Source: CAZPUS01 sp964589825 (GTDB taxonomy: Bacteria > Fibrobacterota > Chitinivibrionia > Chitinivibrionales > WJKA01). From it: 64,000 bases of DNA. The position numbers were made by a program, and so were the translations under genes. The notes below the pieces were generated by a model. It made no database searches and was not told the origin of the DNA. It saw only the letters and a list, made by a program, of their open reading frames with translations. This document shows, one piece after another, positions 7,731 to 16,684 of this stretch (position 1 is the first letter of the stretch; each line of letters begins with the position of its first letter). The stretch covers positions 75,314 to 139,313 of the forward strand of contig CAZPUS010000003.1 of NCBI GenBank assembly GCA_964589825.1, read 5' to 3'.

Positions 7731-9569
7731 TTAAAGAGACTGTTTACGGAGAAAACTTTCCCGATAAAAGAACAATTTGGGATCGGTAACCCTGTAGACA
7801 TGCGGACCGAACCATACGTCACCCCCGGTTGGTGCCTGTTTGCCGTATCCGATATGCACATGCGGACCCGTTGTCCTGCCGGTCATGCCAATTGTTCCGA
7901 TCACTTGGTTTTTGGAAACCGAGTCACCGGTTGCGACATACCGTTCATCCATATGCGCAAAAAAGATAACCGTATTACCACTTACAACACCGACCGTTTT
8001 ACCGGCAAGTGAATTATATTTCAGATACACCTTACCGGCAACGGGGGTACGTATCTGCGCCCCCAGATCTGCCGCCACATCGATTCCATAGTGAGGTGTC
8101 CCACCACCGGTGCCGCGTTCGCACCAGTCACCGGTAATGTACGAGAACGAATCTGTCACTATGGAACAGAAAAATTCATACGCAGGAGACAGTGACTTAT
8201 AATTGTTATTATCGATAGTTTGCGGTGGGTAAAAGGCCAGTTTGGCCCCCTGCGGAATAAACTCGCTTGTTGCTCTGGGCCCGTCGTGCGTATTATTGTA
8301 TATGTCAAGGGTCTGACGAATATATTCGTTCAATTGCGCATCTCCTGGGACTATCGCACTATGTCTGCATATTGCATATTTGGCAAGACGGAATATCGAT
8401 TCATCTTTTCCGAAGCGATGGTAGAATACGCGCTGCTTTTCCTTCTTTGACAATTGTACCGGAGCAAGTGGCTCTGGTGCAGAACGATTTGAAATTGGCG
8501 GGTTCCATAAAAGCCCCACGAATAAAACGAGCACCGCCGCTATTTTGTACCATACCCTCGGAATTGAGGCTCTCTTGGCCGATCCGTTTCCATACGCAAG
8601 GTTGTGCGAATAATTGTTAAGGGTATACTGTACCATTGTACAAAGTGAATCGAATGCTTTGGAGGCTTTAGAGTATTTCTTATACTCGAAAATACTCATG
8701 CCCTGGTCCTGCGCATCCCGGATAACCGATGTTTCCGGTATTTCTACATCGAATACGATTGACTGGGGTAACATGGCAGAACCACGTCCGTTCTGAATCA
8801 CGACGGTTTCACACAATTTCTGCAGGAACAATCTGTTTTCGTTTATTGTCCGTGTTTTCCCCTGTGACCGGGATCCTTTTCTTCCGTATACTTCGTTTTT
8901 AATAATCCGTATATGTACCTGTCTGTCCTGCTGGGCAAGCTTTTTCACATTAAGCAGATAATCCTTGAAACTCCTTGTCGAAAGCGCACTCAGCGTTACC
9001 GGAATAAGGTTAAGGTCGCTTTCGCGATAAAGGCGCTTCGTAACGGTATTCCATATTGATGGAGTATCTATGAGTATGTATTTATAGTACTGGCGCAACA
9101 GAGAAAGATTAAAAAGGAAGTTCTGAATCTGGTAGGGACCCGGCGCACTGTGAAGCGCATAATTTGCGGGTATTATATCGAATCCCGGAGAAATCGGAAC
9201 TACCACTTCGGTAATATCGCCCTTGCCGAAGACCCAGGGAAACAGCGCGGATGCCCCTTTTTCCGTAACGTTCCGTACAGTCTCCAGCCCCGTATGCGCC
9301 CCCGTGTGTATACCCCATGGCGCAAAACGTTTTTTGAATAGATTCCAGGTTGTAGATGCATATTCATTAGGGTCCTTCCCGTACGCGTATGTCGCACTGC
9401 CCTGCGCATCCATATCTATGATGACGCATCGTCCCCGTTTTGACAAATGATATGCAAGGTTTGTCGCAATTGTGGACTTGCCTACTCCACCCTTGATATT
9501 TGCGACATTAATAATCCCGCCGGAATCGGCATCTTTAAACAGCACACCTTTATCTTTCGTATTTGTCAT
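7731..9569 (-). CDS. ParA-type ATPase fused through a membrane helix to an M23 (LytM) metallopeptidase
   Basis: This is one continuous 612-aa protein. Residues 19-320 are a ParA/MinD-family ATPase with the deviant Walker A KGGVGKST (26-33), the A' motif VIIDMDAQGS (49-58) and the switch-II-like ILIDTPS (165-171). A single hydrophobic helix follows (about 341-355). The region around 375-450 is unassigned; its end vaguely recalls a LysM domain. The C-terminus (about 490-600) is an M23 endopeptidase with HYGID (zinc ligands H493 and D497), H539, and HVH (H570/H572), so it should be active on peptidoglycan cross-links. Predicted topology puts the ATPase in the cytoplasm and the peptidase in the periplasm. 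A GGTGGTG element precedes the ATG. I know of no standard family with this architecture; linking positional ATPase cycles to wall cleavage is inference. Confidence 0.92.
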   Translation of the reverse strand: MTNTKDKGVLFKDADSGGIINVANIKGGVGKSTIATNLAYHLSKRGRCVIIDMDAQGSATYAYGKDPNEYASTTWNLFKKRFAPWGIHTGAHTGLETVRNVTEKGASALFPWVFGKGDITEVVVPISPGFDIIPANYALHSAPGPYQIQNFLFNLSLLRQYYKYILIDTPSIWNTVTKRLYRESDLNLIPVTLSALSTRSFKDYLLNVKKLAQQDRQVHIRIIKNEVYGRKGSRSQGKTRTINENRLFLQKLCETVVIQNGRGSAMLPQSIVFDVEIPETSVIRDAQDQGMSIFEYKKYSKASKAFDSLCTMVQYTLNNYSHNLAYGNGSAKRASIPRVWYKIAAVLVLFVGLLWNPPISNRSAPEPLAPVQLSKKEKQRVFYHRFGKDESIFRLAKYAICRHSAIVPGDAQLNEYIRQTLDIYNNTHDGPRATSEFIPQGAKLAFYPPQTIDNNNYKSLSPAYEFFCSIVTDSFSYITGDWCERGTGGGTPHYGIDVAADLGAQIRTPVAGKVYLKYNSLAGKTVGVVSGNTVIFFAHMDERYVATGDSVSKNQVIGTIGMTGRTTGPHVHIGYGKQAPTGGDVWFGPHVYRVTDPKLFFYRESFLRKQSL

Positions 9570-9612
9570 GACATCACCACCTCTGGATGGTTCTCTCTTT
9601 ATTCCTTAACTA

Positions 9613-9641
9613 ATTGTACAGTATTGTGTTGACACTGTCAA
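9613..9641 (-). promoter_or_regulatory. Sigma-70-like promoter with overlapping palindromic operator, upstream of the ParA-M23 gene
   Basis: Read on the minus strand, TTGACA (9636-9641) and TACAAT (9613-9618) are separated by exactly 17 nt. This puts transcription start about 35 nt before the ATG at 9569. The -35 box is half of a perfect 13-nt palindrome TTGACACTGTCAA (9629-9641), a typical size for a repressor site. I see nothing else in 9642-9912. Confidence 0.75.
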
Positions 9642-9912
9642 GTAAATCTAACGACATTGTTGTTAGGTTGCAGAAAATCGTGCTCGGCATATATCAAAAA
9701 TCGGAAATTGGGCCCGTATCAGGTTGTTATCGTATGCAGAAACTGCAGTAGTGAGAAGCTTTTTCTGATTATGCTACCCCGGATTACAATCACATCGTGG
9801 ACAAAAATATAAAGCGGCAATTACTCGTTCCAGACACCTTCTCAAAAAACTGAATATACAGATGAAACAGGTATCTTGCGGCATAACCGTCAGTTACGGA
9901 CAATACGGCATG

Positions 9913-10593
9913 TCACTTTGACTTTTGCGTAATTTCGGCAACAAGATTCCCGGCATTCTGATGGTATTTTGTATGCAAGGTATCCGCTATAATAGATCGG
10001 CATAACTGCAGGGCTTCCTGATAGTTGCCGCCATCTGCTTCCAGACACGCCATCTTCCACGCAACCGCATTTTTACGATGGGCATATGCCTGATACTCTC
10101 TGGCCTTTTCAAAAGACCGACGCGCCTGCGGCTGATCATCCATATATTCATAACAGACTCCTTCAGCCTCAAAAACCGCCCCTTTAATAAACGTATTATC
10201 AGGCAGCTTGCCGGAAGCAACCGATAACCACTCCAATGCAGCGCTGTACTCACCATCGCTCATTCTGTTTTTTGCAAGCAAAAATGCACTGTAGCCTGCA
10301 TAGGAAGTATTGCTGTAATTGTTCACGATACTTTCGAGCTCGTATGAGGCACTGTCAACCCCAAAAGTCCGTGCAACAAACATCGCCGTGCCGAATGATT
10401 CCTGCGCATTTTTCATGGTCGTACTTTTAATCGCCCTGTAAGAAAACATGCCGATTCCAACCAGCACTATCACCGTAATTACACCAATCACTCCGCTTCG
10501 GTGCTCCCGAACGAATTTTTGCAGACGGGAAATGACATCGGCCAGGGGGTCTTTTCGGTACTCTTCCTTCTTCTTGTTCGGTGAAATATGCAT
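9913..10593 (-). CDS. Single-pass membrane protein with TPR-like repeats (YfgM-like)
   Basis: The 226-aa protein has a charged cytoplasmic N-terminus (KKKEEYRKD), one membrane helix (GVIGVITVIVLVGIGMF, about residues 35-51), and a periplasmic part with helical TPR-like repeats (AGYSAFLLAKNRMSDGEYSAALEWL and following). This layout matches YfgM/tetratricopeptide proteins that assist envelope protein folding, but the family link is only by architecture. The start at 10593 is chosen because GAGG lies 6 nt upstream; an upstream in-frame ATG would add 54 residues of unlikely composition. The divergent gap 10594-10974 contains no gene that I can support. Confidence 0.75.
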   Translation of the reverse strand: MHISPNKKKEEYRKDPLADVISRLQKFVREHRSGVIGVITVIVLVGIGMFSYRAIKSTTMKNAQESFGTAMFVARTFGVDSASYELESIVNNYSNTSYAGYSAFLLAKNRMSDGEYSAALEWLSVASGKLPDNTFIKGAVFEAEGVCYEYMDDQPQARRSFEKAREYQAYAHRKNAVAWKMACLEADGGNYQEALQLCRSIIADTLHTKYHQNAGNLVAEITQKSK

Positions 10594-10974
10594 ATTTTCC
10601 TCACTGGTAATCTCGTAAAAAAAAATAAAAAAATACGATCCTAAAAATAACAATTGGCTGCAGTATATACCTAATAACCCCCGGACTCTGTTAAAAAAGA
10701 TTTCTTGCACCTCATTTTTGGCTGTAAAACGATATCCCATACATCGCTGCAGCAACAGTGGGGAAAAAGTGCCTGTATGTCGTTTGCAGGGCTATAGATA
10801 ATGGATTAAAGTTCAACACTTCTACAATCATATACAATCACAAAGGGTCGTTTAAACCATAATCTGCCTGATATCTTTTATGTATTGATTCGACGGCTTC
10901 GTTTAAGCTATTTTTACACACCATTGAAATGAGTTCAGTTACAATCCATACATTATAAAACAAGGAGTGTTCAC

Positions 10975-12192
10975 GTGGCACAACTAAAAGGAAATGCGGT
11001 TATTGCCCAGGGGGGCGGGCCTACCGCAGTTATCAATCAAAGCTTGGTTGGCGCAATTATCGAGGCACAGAAATATTCGTGCATCGATAAAATTTACGGC
11101 GCAAAACACGGCGTTCGCGGGATTATCGATGAAGATCTGGTAGATCTTACCAGTACGACATCCTACAACCTCGAATTTGTCGGTATGACACCTTCCTCGG
11201 CGTTGCTCTCCACCAGAGACAAACCGGATGAAGAATACTGTGCAAAGATTTTCGAAGTGTTAAAAGCACACAATGTACGATTCTTTTTCTACATCGGCGG
11301 CAACGACTCTGCCGACACATGCCGTATTGTAAATGAGAATGCCAAAGAGGCGGGCTATGAGCTCTGTGTCGTCCACATCCCAAAGACTATCGACAATGAC
11401 CTGCGGGTTACCGATCATTGCCCCGGATTCGGCTCCGCCGCCAAATTCGTGGCGCAATCATTCGCCGGAGTAAATCTTGACAACCGCAGTATTCCGGGAG
11501 TATACATCGGCGTGGTAATGGGCCGTCATGCCGGGTTCCTTACCGCTGCCGGTGCGCTGGCCAAAAAATATGAAGATGACGGCCCGCACCTGATCTATGT
11601 ACCTGAAAAGCCGTTTTCTTCTGATAATTTCATCGAAAAAGTCGATGGAGCCTATTCCCGATACGGCCGCTGTGTAATCGCTGTTTCGGAAGGTGTGGTT
11701 AATGAAAACAACGAACCGATCGTAACCACCTTGACAAAGGACAACGAAAAAGACGCACATGGCAACGTACAGCTTTCCGGTACGGGGGCGCTCGCCGATG
11801 CGCTGTCTTCTCTTATCAAGGAAAAGCTGAAAATAAAACGTGTGCGCGGTGATACATTCGGCTACCTGCAGCGCAGCTTCCTTGGCGCTATATCCGAAAC
11901 CGACAGTCGCGAAGCACGCGAGGTCGGTGAAAAGGCTGTCCAGTACACCGTACTCGAAAACCGCAGCGGGAGCGTCGCAATCGTCAGAACCGGAAACTAT
12001 GCAGTAGAATACACGCTTACTGCGCTGGAGAATGTTGCACGTCATACCAAATCCATGCCGGACGAATTCATAGACGCGGATAATGCCGGTGTAACACCTC
12101 AATTTATCGACTATGCACGTCCGCTGGCCGGAGTGCTTCCGGCGCAGGAACGCCTGCAGGCGCCAGCAGTTGAAAAAATTCTTAACAGTTAA
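10975..12192 (+). CDS. pfp: Pyrophosphate-dependent 6-phosphofructokinase
   Basis: It phosphorylates fructose 6-phosphate to fructose 1,6-bisphosphate, most likely with PPi instead of ATP, in reversible glycolysis. The 405-aa protein begins at GTG 10975 with AAGGAG 8 nt upstream. It has the N-terminal GGGPTAVIN loop, and GGNDSAD where ATP enzymes have GGDGS; replacement of that Gly by Asp marks PPi users. The catalytic PKTIDNDL, the substrate loop MGRHAGFL, and YLQRS are also present. GGN-D instead of the more common GGDD is a small variation. It stands first in a cluster with two unknown genes and a sensor kinase. Confidence 0.93.
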   Translation: MAQLKGNAVIAQGGGPTAVINQSLVGAIIEAQKYSCIDKIYGAKHGVRGIIDEDLVDLTSTTSYNLEFVGMTPSSALLSTRDKPDEEYCAKIFEVLKAHNVRFFFYIGGNDSADTCRIVNENAKEAGYELCVVHIPKTIDNDLRVTDHCPGFGSAAKFVAQSFAGVNLDNRSIPGVYIGVVMGRHAGFLTAAGALAKKYEDDGPHLIYVPEKPFSSDNFIEKVDGAYSRYGRCVIAVSEGVVNENNEPIVTTLTKDNEKDAHGNVQLSGTGALADALSSLIKEKLKIKRVRGDTFGYLQRSFLGAISETDSREAREVGEKAVQYTVLENRSGSVAIVRTGNYAVEYTLTALENVARHTKSMPDEFIDADNAGVTPQFIDYARPLAGVLPAQERLQAPAVEKILNS

Positions 12193-12251
12193 ACAACGCT
12201 TACGTATTTCTCGGACACACGTTATCCGATAATACCGGAGGATCCACGGAT

Positions 12252-13085
12252 ATGCATTTTTTTTCTTTTTTTCATCGCAGTGTCGTGGATCCCTCTTTTT
12301 ATTATGAAGCGGTCCGCGCGCCACTTTCCCGCGCGCTCATTTATATAACCATGCTGTGCATGCTGTCCATCCTTGCCATGACCACCGCACGCTATGTCTA
12401 CACGCTGAATCCCCAAGACGGTCTTGCACCCAAACTCGAATCATTGTTTGAGAACATCTATATAAAAGACGGTCGCCTGTATCCGGCTCGTGAAACACCA
12501 TATGCACTCTCCAGAGAAAAACTCGCGGTAGTAATCAACGAATTGCTCGATGTGCGGGGCAACAGCACAGCGATACGGGACTCATTTATCATCCTGGATA
12601 CCAGCAGCTCCATGACACCACAGCAATACCCGACAGCTCCAATTATTATGGGAGCATCCCGCATATACATAAACACCCGGGGTACCTCAGCGCAGAATTC
12701 AGGTATTCCCTATTCCAATTTGCTTTCACAAAGCAACGATTTTCATTTTTCCAAAGACGCGATACTCTCGATTTTACACAACCATGGTGTCCTATTATTT
12801 ATTTTTTTATTATTGCAGCAATGCATTGTTGCTATTGTTATTGCGGTACTTGTGTGCGTACTGCTTTTTATTGCAACATACCTGCTGTCACCATACCGCA
12901 TCGTGCGTGCAGGAAACCATTGTAAGCTGATATTATTTTCATTGACACCGGTATGTACGGGAAATGCGCTGGTAGCGGTTTCCGGATTCAGCAGAGTGTC
13001 AAGTATATGGATTGTCTTTGCCCTGTTTTCCCTTGTCATTGTCATACGGGGAAAACGGTATATACGGCGGCATATGCAGGAATAA
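12252..13085 (+). CDS. Polytopic membrane protein of unknown function (DUF1189-like layout)
   Basis: The 277-aa protein has a membrane helix near residues 27-46, an extracytoplasmic region of about 120 residues (including DTSSSMTPQQYPT), and three more hydrophobic helices (about 180-210, 222-245, 248-263). This layout, with a soluble loop after the first helix, resembles DUF1189-type proteins, but I cannot confirm that by motif. GGAGG lies 10 nt before the ATG. It follows pfp by 59 nt and precedes another unknown gene by 18 nt, so it is probably co-transcribed with them. Confidence 0.7.
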   Translation: MHFFSFFHRSVVDPSFYYEAVRAPLSRALIYITMLCMLSILAMTTARYVYTLNPQDGLAPKLESLFENIYIKDGRLYPARETPYALSREKLAVVINELLDVRGNSTAIRDSFIILDTSSSMTPQQYPTAPIIMGASRIYINTRGTSAQNSGIPYSNLLSQSNDFHFSKDAILSILHNHGVLLFIFLLLQQCIVAIVIAVLVCVLLFIATYLLSPYRIVRAGNHCKLILFSLTPVCTGNALVAVSGFSRVSSIWIVFALFSLVIVIRGKRYIRRHMQE

Positions 13086-13103
13086 AAGAAAAGAGGAGAA
13101 AAA

Positions 13104-13982
13104 ATGTTTTTAAATACCGTTATGAAAAAGGGGAACGCGCAAGATCTTGATGGACGTGTAACGGTATATGCAAAAGTAGATATTGACCCGGAGGAAGTAC
13201 TCGAATCCAAACACCCGATTATATCGGTAATTCAAAACGGATTGCTGGTCGCCCAGGGCAATTTTATCGAACAAAACAGTCTCAAGGATTTTCTAAACTC
13301 GGAAATGGGCCTCTCACTCGATGATGATCTTGAGGAGATAATAAACAGGCTGGGAGGTCTCGAATCCGCACTTGACCCGCAAAAGCTGCGCGATAAAATG
13401 AAAAACATGGAGGAATTCGAGGATTTCATTCCCACACCTGCTAAAGTCGTTCCATTTCAATCGGAAGAAGAGATTCTCTCACAGGAGGGAGATGTTTTCT
13501 TCATGGGTGATTTTACAAACGTGAGTAACGCCAATCTTTGCGTTAATGCCTTCCCCATTATTTATCAGTCCCATTACCGGGAACAACAACTGCACGAGGT
13601 AAAAAATGAAGTGCAACAGATTATTTCACAAATTGAAAAAGGGGCCTCATCTGCACCCGGAAGTCTCTACTCCCTCGACTCGGGAGAAGAGGTCGTTGAA
13701 AAGATATTAAAAGATTATTTCCCGCATTTGCTCTATTGTCGAAGTATTAACGAAAACTTTGAGAAAGCCACACAGCGTTTTCGTGAGTTCATGAAGGGGT
13801 ACCAATTCCCGCAGGATGTAGAGACAATTATCTCAATTATCTCACGCAATCGCACACTTACACAAAAGCAGTATACGCTTCTGGAGCTCTATGCCAAAAA
13901 AATCGCCGCATTGAGGGAAGAAAACTATACCGAACTGGATGAAATACAAAAAAAAATAGATGATTTCGATGAAAACGAATAA
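13104..13982 (+). CDS. Conserved-looking cytoplasmic protein of unknown function
   Basis: This is a 292-aa acidic protein without signal peptide or membrane helix. The N-terminal 60 residues look like a small beta-rich domain (DGRVTVYAKVDIDPEEV). The rest is mostly helical, with a coiled-coil-like stretch from about residue 165 (EQQLHEVKNEVQQIISQIEK) and an acidic end (DEIQKKIDDFDENE). An excellent ribosome site (GAGGAG, 8 nt) precedes the ATG. It lies between the membrane protein and the sensor kinase, so a role in the same signalling unit is possible. I do not recognise the family. Confidence 0.7.
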   Translation: MFLNTVMKKGNAQDLDGRVTVYAKVDIDPEEVLESKHPIISVIQNGLLVAQGNFIEQNSLKDFLNSEMGLSLDDDLEEIINRLGGLESALDPQKLRDKMKNMEEFEDFIPTPAKVVPFQSEEEILSQEGDVFFMGDFTNVSNANLCVNAFPIIYQSHYREQQLHEVKNEVQQIISQIEKGASSAPGSLYSLDSGEEVVEKILKDYFPHLLYCRSINENFEKATQRFREFMKGYQFPQDVETIISIISRNRTLTQKQYTLLELYAKKIAALREENYTELDEIQKKIDDFDENE

Positions 13983-14011
13983 TTGAGTGCCCCCGGGTTA
14001 GCCATACAGAC

Positions 14012-15670
14012 ATGCATATACCATATAAAAAAGTCTTCGATTCCTTTCCGGTCGCCTCATTTATCACGACCGACAAATGGGAGGTCCTGGCCGTCAATCG
14101 CACCGGCAGACAAATGCTTGACATCGCCCGGATGCGCATCCTTCACAGTGACCTGCGAGAACATATCGCGTTCAAGGACAAAACGAGCGATACCTGGCAG
14201 AATATCGCGGAAATTCTATATACACACCTGCAATACGACACCGAAATGGTCCTCAAAGATCATCCGCACCATAGAGAATCTTTCTTTGGACATTTCGCGG
14301 CCCTTCTTACCCACAATGAAACCCATTATTTCAGTGTCTCTATAAGCGAACAGGCGAATGCGGTACAACTCAACCGGACACTGAACAACAAGGATCTGAA
14401 AATAGCCCAGGTCCAATCCGAACTCATGCGCTATACCAAAGAGGCCCGTGATTTAAGCAAGCTCAAATCGAACTTCCTCAGCATTGCCTCCCACGAGCTT
14501 AAAACCCCGCTTACATCGATCAAAGGCTATTCGGATCTGCTTATAGAATCGACTCCCGGCAAAATAGAGGACGGCTTTGTCGCTCAACTGATAAAAAACA
14601 TAAACCGTTCCTCCACGAGATTGACGAACGTGGTGAATAATATCCTCGATATAAGCAGAGTTCAGGAAAAACGCATAGAGCTTCATCCCGAGTATTCGGA
14701 CATCACAGAAATAGTCACAGACTGCATCGAAGAGCTTACGCCCATCAGTGAAACCAGGCATATCGGTTTTCATTGCGATTTCGCGGACAACCTGCCCAGG
14801 TTTTACGGCGACAAGTCACGTATATACCGACAATTTTTCAACATTTTGACAAATGCTATTAAGTTTTCCCCCGACCACTCATGTATAAATATTAAAGTGA
14901 GGATGGAAAATCCCGACAATTATCACATTTCGGTTCGCGATGCCGGTATCGGTATACCGAAAGAAGAGCGGAAACGCATCTTCGAACCTTTTGTAAAGCT
15001 GGGAAGCACCAACAAACACACCTCCCAGAATTACAATTTCATGGGCGGCGGCGCCGGCCTTGGTTTGTCGGTTGTCAAGGGGATACTCGAGTGCCACGGA
15101 GGCCATATCTGGGTAGAAAGCTCACATTGCGGTAATAAGGATGAAATGCCCGGCAGCGTGTTTCATATGATACTACCGCATACACTCCGCGTCAACTCAG
15201 ATATCTGTAAAAAATCACGAGATGAATCGAATACCGGGGGTAATGATGAATCAAAATTAAAACTGCCTCAACAGACTGAAGCAATGCCAGAAATACTTCT
15301 TATAGACAACAACCCGGACACTACGGGTATCATTAAAAAAATGCTTCACGATGCGTTTGAGCTTATTATCGCGACCTCTGCCGAAGAGGCTCTTACCACA
15401 GGCTTTTCCTCTTCATCGGAATGCATCCTGATAAACGAAGCGCTGAAGGGGCTTGACGCGATTCGGTTAAGCAGGATTTTTCGTACCCAACCGGAGACAA
15501 AAGCGACCCCTCTCGGACTCTATTCATCAGTATCGGATGAATCAAGAATCCGGGATGCCTTTAATGTCGGGGCCGATGAGTATATAGTACTGCCGCTCAG
15601 TGACCGGGATTTTGTAGAAAAAATCTGGCATCTGCTGATAAAAAAGAAGGAAAGCTCGTTTTTTGCCTGA
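14012..15670 (+). CDS. Sensor histidine kinase with C-terminal pseudo-receiver domain
   Basis: The 552-aa soluble kinase has an N-terminal PAS-like sensor region (about 5-115) and a short coiled coil. The HisKA domain carries phospho-His161 in ASHELKTPLTS. The HATPase domain has NAIKFSPD (N box), DAGIGIP (G1) and GGGAGLGLSV (G2). Residues 426-545 form a receiver-like domain. There the phospho-accepting Asp position is Asn475 (ECILIN) and the conserved Lys before Pro is Leu527, so it cannot work as a normal receiver. There is no membrane helix, so the signal is probably cytoplasmic. No cognate response regulator lies next to it. No clear Shine-Dalgarno precedes 14012. The 130-nt gap after it shows nothing. 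Confidence 0.92.
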   Translation: MHIPYKKVFDSFPVASFITTDKWEVLAVNRTGRQMLDIARMRILHSDLREHIAFKDKTSDTWQNIAEILYTHLQYDTEMVLKDHPHHRESFFGHFAALLTHNETHYFSVSISEQANAVQLNRTLNNKDLKIAQVQSELMRYTKEARDLSKLKSNFLSIASHELKTPLTSIKGYSDLLIESTPGKIEDGFVAQLIKNINRSSTRLTNVVNNILDISRVQEKRIELHPEYSDITEIVTDCIEELTPISETRHIGFHCDFADNLPRFYGDKSRIYRQFFNILTNAIKFSPDHSCINIKVRMENPDNYHISVRDAGIGIPKEERKRIFEPFVKLGSTNKHTSQNYNFMGGGAGLGLSVVKGILECHGGHIWVESSHCGNKDEMPGSVFHMILPHTLRVNSDICKKSRDESNTGGNDESKLKLPQQTEAMPEILLIDNNPDTTGIIKKMLHDAFELIIATSAEEALTTGFSSSSECILINEALKGLDAIRLSRIFRTQPETKATPLGLYSSVSDESRIRDAFNVGADEYIVLPLSDRDFVEKIWHLLIKKKESSFFA

Positions 15671-15802
15671 ACAATACCTTTATCCCTTATCTTATACGAC
15701 TAGGCTACTTCATACTATACCATTATGCTTGTGTTTGTATAATACCTCTGCCTTCAATCTTCCACCTGCGCCTCCCCCACATATTAACTCAACCGATCCC
15801 TT

Positions 15803-16255
15803 TTATTCCGCCTGACGTTCCACGGTATTGCGGTCTACATTCTCCTTAAGCGCATCTTCGAATGAACGATCCAGTTCAATCGATGCATCCGCCCGCTTCG
15901 CATCAATAATTGCTATAGGGGTCGGGTTATCGAGATAGCCCATAACTTCCTGTTCCTCGAACATAAACTCTTTCCCTTTTGCCGTAGCCGCCACAAGCCG
16001 CTTTTCCACCCAGCCTACGGTACCGCCTTCGGGCATTTCAACCTTGTAATGGTTGCGTGTCGACTGCAGCACCCTTAACCGATCGTTTTTATCCGCTTTC
16101 GCAACAGGCTGGGCATACTTTTCACGCACCTGGTTCTCATAGACTCCGACATCATTCTTTTTCGGCATAACCCACTCGACGTTCTGCGCCATAACGGCAC
16201 TACCCATACACGAGATGATTATCACAGCCGACAGAATCATATTCTTACGTATCAT
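15803..16255 (-). CDS. Secreted SH3-like domain protein
   Basis: The 150-aa protein starts with a signal peptide (ILSAVIIISCMGSAVMAQ, probable cleavage after AMA-like VMA). A bacterial SH3-like fold follows: Y-ENQVREKY, NDRLRVLQSTRNHYKVEM, and GTVGWVEKRLV are the typical strands. Such domains often bind peptidoglycan or mediate periplasmic contacts. The tail after residue 90 is charged and not assigned. AAGGAG stands 9 nt before the ATG, and a good promoter lies upstream (16287-16314). Confidence 0.75.
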   Translation of the reverse strand: MIRKNMILSAVIIISCMGSAVMAQNVEWVMPKKNDVGVYENQVREKYAQPVAKADKNDRLRVLQSTRNHYKVEMPEGGTVGWVEKRLVAATAKGKEFMFEEQEVMGYLDNPTPIAIIDAKRADASIELDRSFEDALKENVDRNTVERQAE

Positions 16256-16286
16256 AATTAACTACTCCTTGTTCACGTGTGTATTC

Positions 16287-16314
16287 ATTGTATGCAAATA
16301 TATATTAAGGTCAA
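16287..16314 (-). promoter_or_regulatory. Sigma-70-like promoter of the SH3-like protein gene
   Basis: On the minus strand TTGACC (16309-16314) is followed after 16 nt by TACAAT (16287-16292). The predicted transcript starts about 25 nt before the ATG of the SH3-like gene, leaving room for its AAGGAG site. Confidence 0.6.
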
Positions 16315-16431
16315 TTGTTTATTCAACCTACCGGATCCTATTATTATTTTACAATAAATCAGGCTGTTTTGCAACTCCTTTTTATTATATTCTGACATAT
16401 CCACACCTATACGCTCACATGGTACACGCAA

Positions 16432-16677
16432 ATGGATACGCGCCCCCGGTATAACCTTGAAAAAGAAGTAAAAGAATTACTCCGTACTGAATCCGACACT
16501 CCCGCTCCCCAAAAAAACGCTGCGGGAATTCGTACCTCTGCTGCCGATATTTCGTCTCATTCCCGTAATACACATACGCACCTCTCTTCTTTTATCAGCA
16601 CGTTTGTTCGAATTGCGGCAACGCTTTTCGTCCTTTTTATGTTATTCGCATTCGTCCGCACCATTATTGCTGCATAA
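16432..16677 (+). CDS. Small single-pass membrane protein, hypothetical
   Basis: An 81-aa reading frame encodes a polar N-terminal half (RYNLEKEVKELLRTE at the start) and a C-terminal membrane helix (IAATLFVLFMLFAFVRTII). The composition looks like real protein and the frame fits exactly between the SH3-like gene and the end of the convergent kinase gene, 7 nt from it. No good ribosome site is visible. The function is unknown, and it could still be a chance frame. Confidence 0.5.
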   Translation: MDTRPRYNLEKEVKELLRTESDTPAPQKNAAGIRTSAADISSHSRNTHTHLSSFISTFVRIAATLFVLFMLFAFVRTIIAA

Positions 16678-16684
16678 AAAGCTA

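Noticed and set aside
7520..7789. 89-codon plus-strand frame after the aromatic operon
   Set aside because: Begins at the terminator and runs into the 3' end of the ParA-M23 gene; no ribosome site and irregular composition.
7731..9569. ParA part as a plasmid partition gene
   Set aside because: No parB, parS or replication gene is near, and it is fused to a peptidase, so it is not a partition locus.
10924..10953. Possible promoter TTGAAA-N18-TACATT before pfp
   Set aside because: Two mismatched boxes and non-optimal spacing; AT-rich DNA gives many such matches.
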